A stretch of 64,000 nt of DNA, from contig NZ_JAUSWV010000002.1 in assembly GCF_030815485.1 (NCBI RefSeq), positions 4,464,001-4,528,000 of the forward strand. Reading direction: 5' to 3'. Source of the DNA: Streptomyces rishiriensis. GTDB taxonomy: Bacteria; Actinomycetota; Actinomycetes; Streptomycetales; Streptomycetaceae. The stretch's first letter is position 1, and the number at the start of each line of letters is the position of its first letter. Below, piece after piece: positions 61,245 to 64,000 of the stretch. The notes beneath the pieces were generated by a model. That model was given only the letters and a program-made list of their open reading frames with translations. It made no database searches and was not told the origin of the DNA. Made by a program: the position numbers and the translations under genes.

Positions 61245-61699
61245 GTGCGTGCTTCCTCCTCGTCCTCATACGGCCGATGACGGCGCCAGTGTTGGCCGGG
61301 GCACGACAACTGTCAATACTTTCGGTTTACGCTTCGAAACATTCGGAGTCTGTGTGGCATGCGCGGGGGCATATATGCGCTGCTCAAGGGCCTATCGGGG
61401 CTTCTTCGTCAATTCACCTGAGCAAGATCGGTAAATGCAAGATCAAATGAACACTGGCCATATCTTCGAATGTTTCGGAAGATCACCGATCTTTCCAGGG
61501 CCGGACAATGCCGGAAGACGCCGGAAGTCCCCACCGCGTCGTGACGGCTCGCGCGCGTCACCAGTGATTCGCTGCCGCGACGGCGGCGGCCCGGGGTGGT
61601 GCTCCGGGCCGCCGCTGCGGCCACTCCCGGACCCGGCCGCGCGACTCCGCGGAGCGCCGTGTCAGCGAGTCGAGGCGTGGTCGGGGTCTCTCCTCCCCC
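61245..61699. promoter_or_regulatory. xlnB upstream region with two CGAAACATTCG boxes
   Basis: The 455-base gap is less GC-rich than its surroundings (61310-61500). CGAAACATTCG stands at 61335-61345, and its exact reverse complement CGAATGTTTCG at 61467-61477, 91 and 223 bases upstream of the xlnB start. A further partial match (CTTTCGGTTTACG, about 61319-61331) lies next to the first. The GAAAC-TTTC-like pattern is the kind reported for Streptomyces xylanase promoters. I see no gene here. Confidence 0.65.
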
Positions 61700-62479
61700 T
61701 CAGGGCCACGCTTCCTCCGGGCGGGTCGTGCGGTGCGCCACGGCGTTGTCCGACGCGCCGGTGATCGAGGCGATGATCTGTTCCTGGGAGGTGGTGGTGA
61801 CGTCGAAGAAGCCGTTGTTGCGACCGAGGCGAAGGACGGCGACCCGGTCGGCGACGGCCTTGATGTCCCCCATGTTGTGGCTGATGAGGAGCACCCCGAG
61901 GCCCCGGTCGCGCAGCTCCTCGATGAGGTCGAGGAGCTGGCTCGTCTGCTCGATGCCCAGGGAGGCGGTGGGCTCGTCGAGCAGGATCAGGCGGGGCTCG
62001 CCCAGGAACGACCGGGTGATCGCGACGACCTGCCGCTGGCCGCCGGACAGGGTGGCGAGCGGCACGCGCACGTCCGGGATGCGGATGGACAGGGTCTTGA
62101 GCAGTTCGCGGGTGCGGCGTTCCATCTCCACCTCGTCGAGGATGCCGAGCCGGTGGATCTCCCGGCCGAGGAAGAGGTTGGCGACGACGTCGAGGTTGCC
62201 GCACATCGCGAGGTCCTGGTAGACGGTCGCGATCCCCAGCATCTGGGCGTCCTGCGGACGCCTGATCTGGACGGCACTGCCCTGCCACTCGATGACGCCC
62301 CGGTCGGCTGGGCCGACCCCCGAGATCACCTTGACCAGGGTGGACTTACCGGCGGCGTTGTCGCCCATGAGAGCGACCACCTCCCCGGCCCTGATCTCCA
62401 GCTCGACGTCCGCCAGTGCCTGGACGGCGGCGAACCGCTTGGAGACACCGCGCAACGCGAGCAAGGGCTGAGCCGCCAC
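61700..62479 (-). CDS. Sugar ABC transporter ATP-binding protein (XylG/RbsA half-type)
   Basis: A 259-residue single ATPase domain: Walker A GDNAAGKST (39-47), signature LSGGQRQ, Walker B LILLDEPTASLG and switch LISHNM. MGDNAAGKSTLVK and SLGIEQT resemble monosaccharide importers of the CUT2 class, which usually have two fused domains in bacteria but single ones in this actinobacterial group. GTG 62479 follows GGAGG. It is 34 bases downstream of the binding-protein gene, but no permease gene follows; the next gene is xlnB. Confidence 0.88.
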   Translation of the reverse strand: MAAQPLLALRGVSKRFAAVQALADVELEIRAGEVVALMGDNAAGKSTLVKVISGVGPADRGVIEWQGSAVQIRRPQDAQMLGIATVYQDLAMCGNLDVVANLFLGREIHRLGILDEVEMERRTRELLKTLSIRIPDVRVPLATLSGGQRQVVAITRSFLGEPRLILLDEPTASLGIEQTSQLLDLIEELRDRGLGVLLISHNMGDIKAVADRVAVLRLGRNNGFFDVTTTSQEQIIASITGASDNAVAHRTTRPEEAWP

Positions 62480-62513
62480 GGGGTCACCTCCTTCCGCCTT
62501 CGGGGAAGACGCG

Positions 62514-63206
62514 TCACGTGAGTCCGGCCTTGTCGCGGGCGGACCTGAGCTCGGGGGTGCATAGCTGGTCGACGGTGTACATACCGTCCTTGACCACAGT
62601 GTCCTTGATAGTGCCGACGGTCACCGGGACGGACGGGAGCAGGACCGCCGGGACGTCCTCGGTCGTGGCGCCGTTCGTCATGACGATCCTGTCGCCGCGG
62701 GCCTCGGCGGCCATGGCCTTCAGGAGCGCCTCGCCCTGGAGCCTGCCGACCGTCGCGCCGTCGAAGGTCACGTGTCCGGAGATCGGGCCCTGGGCGAGCC
62801 GGTCGTAGGCGGCGGCCGGGATACCGGCCCGGTGCGCGGCCTCGACCGACGGGCGCAGCAGCTGGGGGTCGACGGCGGCGAGGATCGGTACGTCCACCTG
62901 TCGGGTGATCATGGACTCGATCTGCTGCCGCTGGACGGCCGGGTCGGACGTGGCGGCGACGGTCGGCGCCGGGCGGTCCGGGCAGAGCCGCTTCAGCTGC
63001 CGCTGGAGCAGGGGCTTGTCGAACTGTCCGAAGCGTGAGGCCCCGCCGCCCGGGAGCAGCACCCCCACGGTGAGACTGCCGTCACCGTCGCCGTCCCCCT
63101 CGCTTCCGCCGCAGGCCCTGGCCAGGAGGGGACCGGCGGCGACCGCCAGGGACGCGCGGGTGCGGGACCTGCGTTTCACGGCCGGACGGCCGGCACCGAG
63201 ACCCAT
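62514..63206 (-). CDS. Sugar ABC substrate-binding protein with an internal deletion
   Basis: A 230-residue XylF/RbsB-like protein, about 120-130 residues shorter than the family. The N-terminal lobe is readable (TVGVLLPGGGASRFGQFDKPLL, RQQIESMITRQVDVPILAAVDP, IPAAAYDRL), but after RIVMTNGATTEDV the sequence jumps to the C-terminal end (TVGTIKDTVVKDGMYTVDQLCTPE). The second lobe is largely missing while the frame is kept. The signal looks like a lipoprotein with an off-consensus lipobox (LLARAC). An AAGGAACC site precedes ATG 63206. It is probably non-functional for sugar capture, part of a decaying CUT2 transporter. Confidence 0.8.
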   Translation of the reverse strand: MGLGAGRPAVKRRSRTRASLAVAAGPLLARACGGSEGDGDGDGSLTVGVLLPGGGASRFGQFDKPLLQRQLKRLCPDRPAPTVAATSDPAVQRQQIESMITRQVDVPILAAVDPQLLRPSVEAAHRAGIPAAAYDRLAQGPISGHVTFDGATVGRLQGEALLKAMAAEARGDRIVMTNGATTEDVPAVLLPSVPVTVGTIKDTVVKDGMYTVDQLCTPELRSARDKAGLT

Positions 63207-63278
63207 CTTCGGTTCCTTAGGGCATTTGTCCGCGATTGCCCCGAATCAGGCACTGATGCCAAGCGTAGCCAAGGCGCT

Positions 63279-63746
63279 CTAGTCGGCGCGTCCGGCGGTC
63301 CAGGTGATGCGTGGGGGCTCGACGCGTGCGCAGAGGGGCCCGCCCTGCGCGTCGGTGAGACCGAGGCGTCCGACCAGCAGTCCGCCCCGGGCGGCGGCGT
63401 CGAGCACGTCGGCCGGGACGGCGTCGAGCATGAGCTTGGCGCGGCGGAACATCGTGAAGACGCCCGATCCGTCGACCGTTCCCCACGACAGGTAGACGAA
63501 CCGCCGGCCCAGACGGTCCTGGACGTAGGGCCCCCTGACCTCGATGCCGTTCGGGGAGGCGCTCGTGGTGCAGTCCAGGGTCCAGGTCGCGGACGGCGCG
63601 TCGCCGGGCTGCGGCTCGAGCAGCTCGGCCGGACGGTCGCGGCGCTGCACGGCGACGTGCAGGTTGCCGTACGCGGGGACCCTGCCGTCGGCGGAGGCCG
63701 GTCGGGTGAGGCCGGGCAGGTCGACGGCGTCGATGCGGATGCGCAT
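63279..63746 (-). CDS. DUF5990 family protein
   Basis: A 155-residue protein (MRIRIDAVDLPGLTRPASADGR, NLHVAVQRRDRPAELLEPQPGD, ATWTLDCTTS, DRLGRRFVYLSWGTVDGSGVFTMFRRAKLML). DUF5990 is an actinobacterial beta-rich family with no assigned function. ATG 63746 gives the standard start; in-frame codons upstream add low-complexity sequence. No operon partner is evident. Confidence 0.85.
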   Translation of the reverse strand: MRIRIDAVDLPGLTRPASADGRVPAYGNLHVAVQRRDRPAELLEPQPGDAPSATWTLDCTTSASPNGIEVRGPYVQDRLGRRFVYLSWGTVDGSGVFTMFRRAKLMLDAVPADVLDAAARGGLLVGRLGLTDAQGGPLCARVEPPRITWTAGRAD

Positions 63747-63880
63747 ACCGGCCATCATCCCGTGTCCGCCCGCGCCGGGGAGACGCGGCACCTGGTCCGC
63801 TCCGGAGCGGAACCTCGGACGTCCGTTCGACATCAAGCAGTGGGCGGGCCGAGGCGTACGGATGACATGGGGTGCACGCG

Positions 63881-64000
63881 ATGGACAGGCGGATCAGGGG
63901 AGCGGCGCTGGCCTGCGTCCTTCTCGTGACGGGTGTCGCGACGGGCTGCGCGACCGAGCCCCCGGCGGAGTCCCGCCGCCCCACCGCCCCGTCCCGCTCC
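63881..64000 (+). CDS. Start of a lipoprotein gene, cut by the window end
   Basis: Forty codons are visible from ATG 63881: a basic start (MDRRIRG), a hydrophobic core (ALACVLLVTGV) and a lipobox ATGC with Cys 23, then a Pro/Arg/Ser-rich stretch. That is a standard lipoprotein signal, so the product should be membrane-anchored outside the cell. The mature domain lies beyond the window and cannot be named. Confidence 0.6.
   Translation, partial: MDRRIRGAALACVLLVTGVATGCATEPPAESRRPTAPSRS

Overview
The window is chromosomal DNA from a Streptomyces species. Base composition is very GC-rich, GTG and TTG starts are common, many genes look leaderless, and several families are Streptomyces hallmarks (SCO2400-type and SCO5918-type proteins, LAETG sortase substrates, an xlnB-axeA xylan pair, a cytoplasmic-type contractile injection system). 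I saw no rRNA, tRNA, CRISPR array, insertion sequence or intact integrase.

Layout. (1) 1-19.3 kb is a mosaic of housekeeping and envelope genes: nucleoside hydrolase, a tandem-repeat and hairpin-rich spacer, a LAETG surface protein, a GH13 alpha-glucosidase, a DUF4142 protein, a fossil O-methyltransferase tail, a MOSC protein, two esterases/hydrolases with a MarR regulator, a frameshifted DUF6445 gene, an M23 peptidase, a GH26 protein, a GNAT, a lysyl-oxidase-like copper protein and an LCP ligase. (2) 19.7-44.9 kb is a contractile injection system (eCIS) locus. A long minus-strand run (sheath, tube, assembly factors, a 1283-residue disordered protein, second tube-type protein, LysM adaptor, VgrG-like spike, gp25, gpJ, gpI and a zinc-ribbon membrane protein) is followed by two plus-strand tandem membrane proteins with different glycan-binding tails, then a minus-strand DUF4255/AAA+ ATPase pair, a LuxR regulator and a divergent 1011-residue LAL regulator. 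(3) 44.9-59 kb holds small metabolic genes, two copies of a cold-shock-protein to DEAD-box-helicase module (45.7-47.5 and 57.0-58.9 kb), a CBM35-pectate lyase, and a TetR/oxidoreductase pair next to remnants of an integrase. (4) 59.2-64 kb is a xylan locus: xlnB (GH11+CBM2) and axeA (CE4+CBM2), a sugar ABC ATPase and an internally deleted binding protein with no permease, a DUF5990 protein and the start of a lipoprotein.

How it fits together. The eCIS genes supply every core part of a contractile particle but no capsid, portal, terminase or lysis gene, so this is an injection machine and not a prophage. Three of its genes encode single-pass membrane proteins with a predicted cytoplasmic N-terminal part and an extracytoplasmic carbohydrate-binding part, which is a sensible design for tying an intracellular particle to the cell envelope. 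The system class is already known in Streptomyces. What looks under-described here is that anchor set, the [VIL]QR-motif disordered protein, the module swap between the tandem anchors, the duplicated csp/helicase modules with conserved hairpins, the homogenised CBM2 domains and the decayed sugar transporter.
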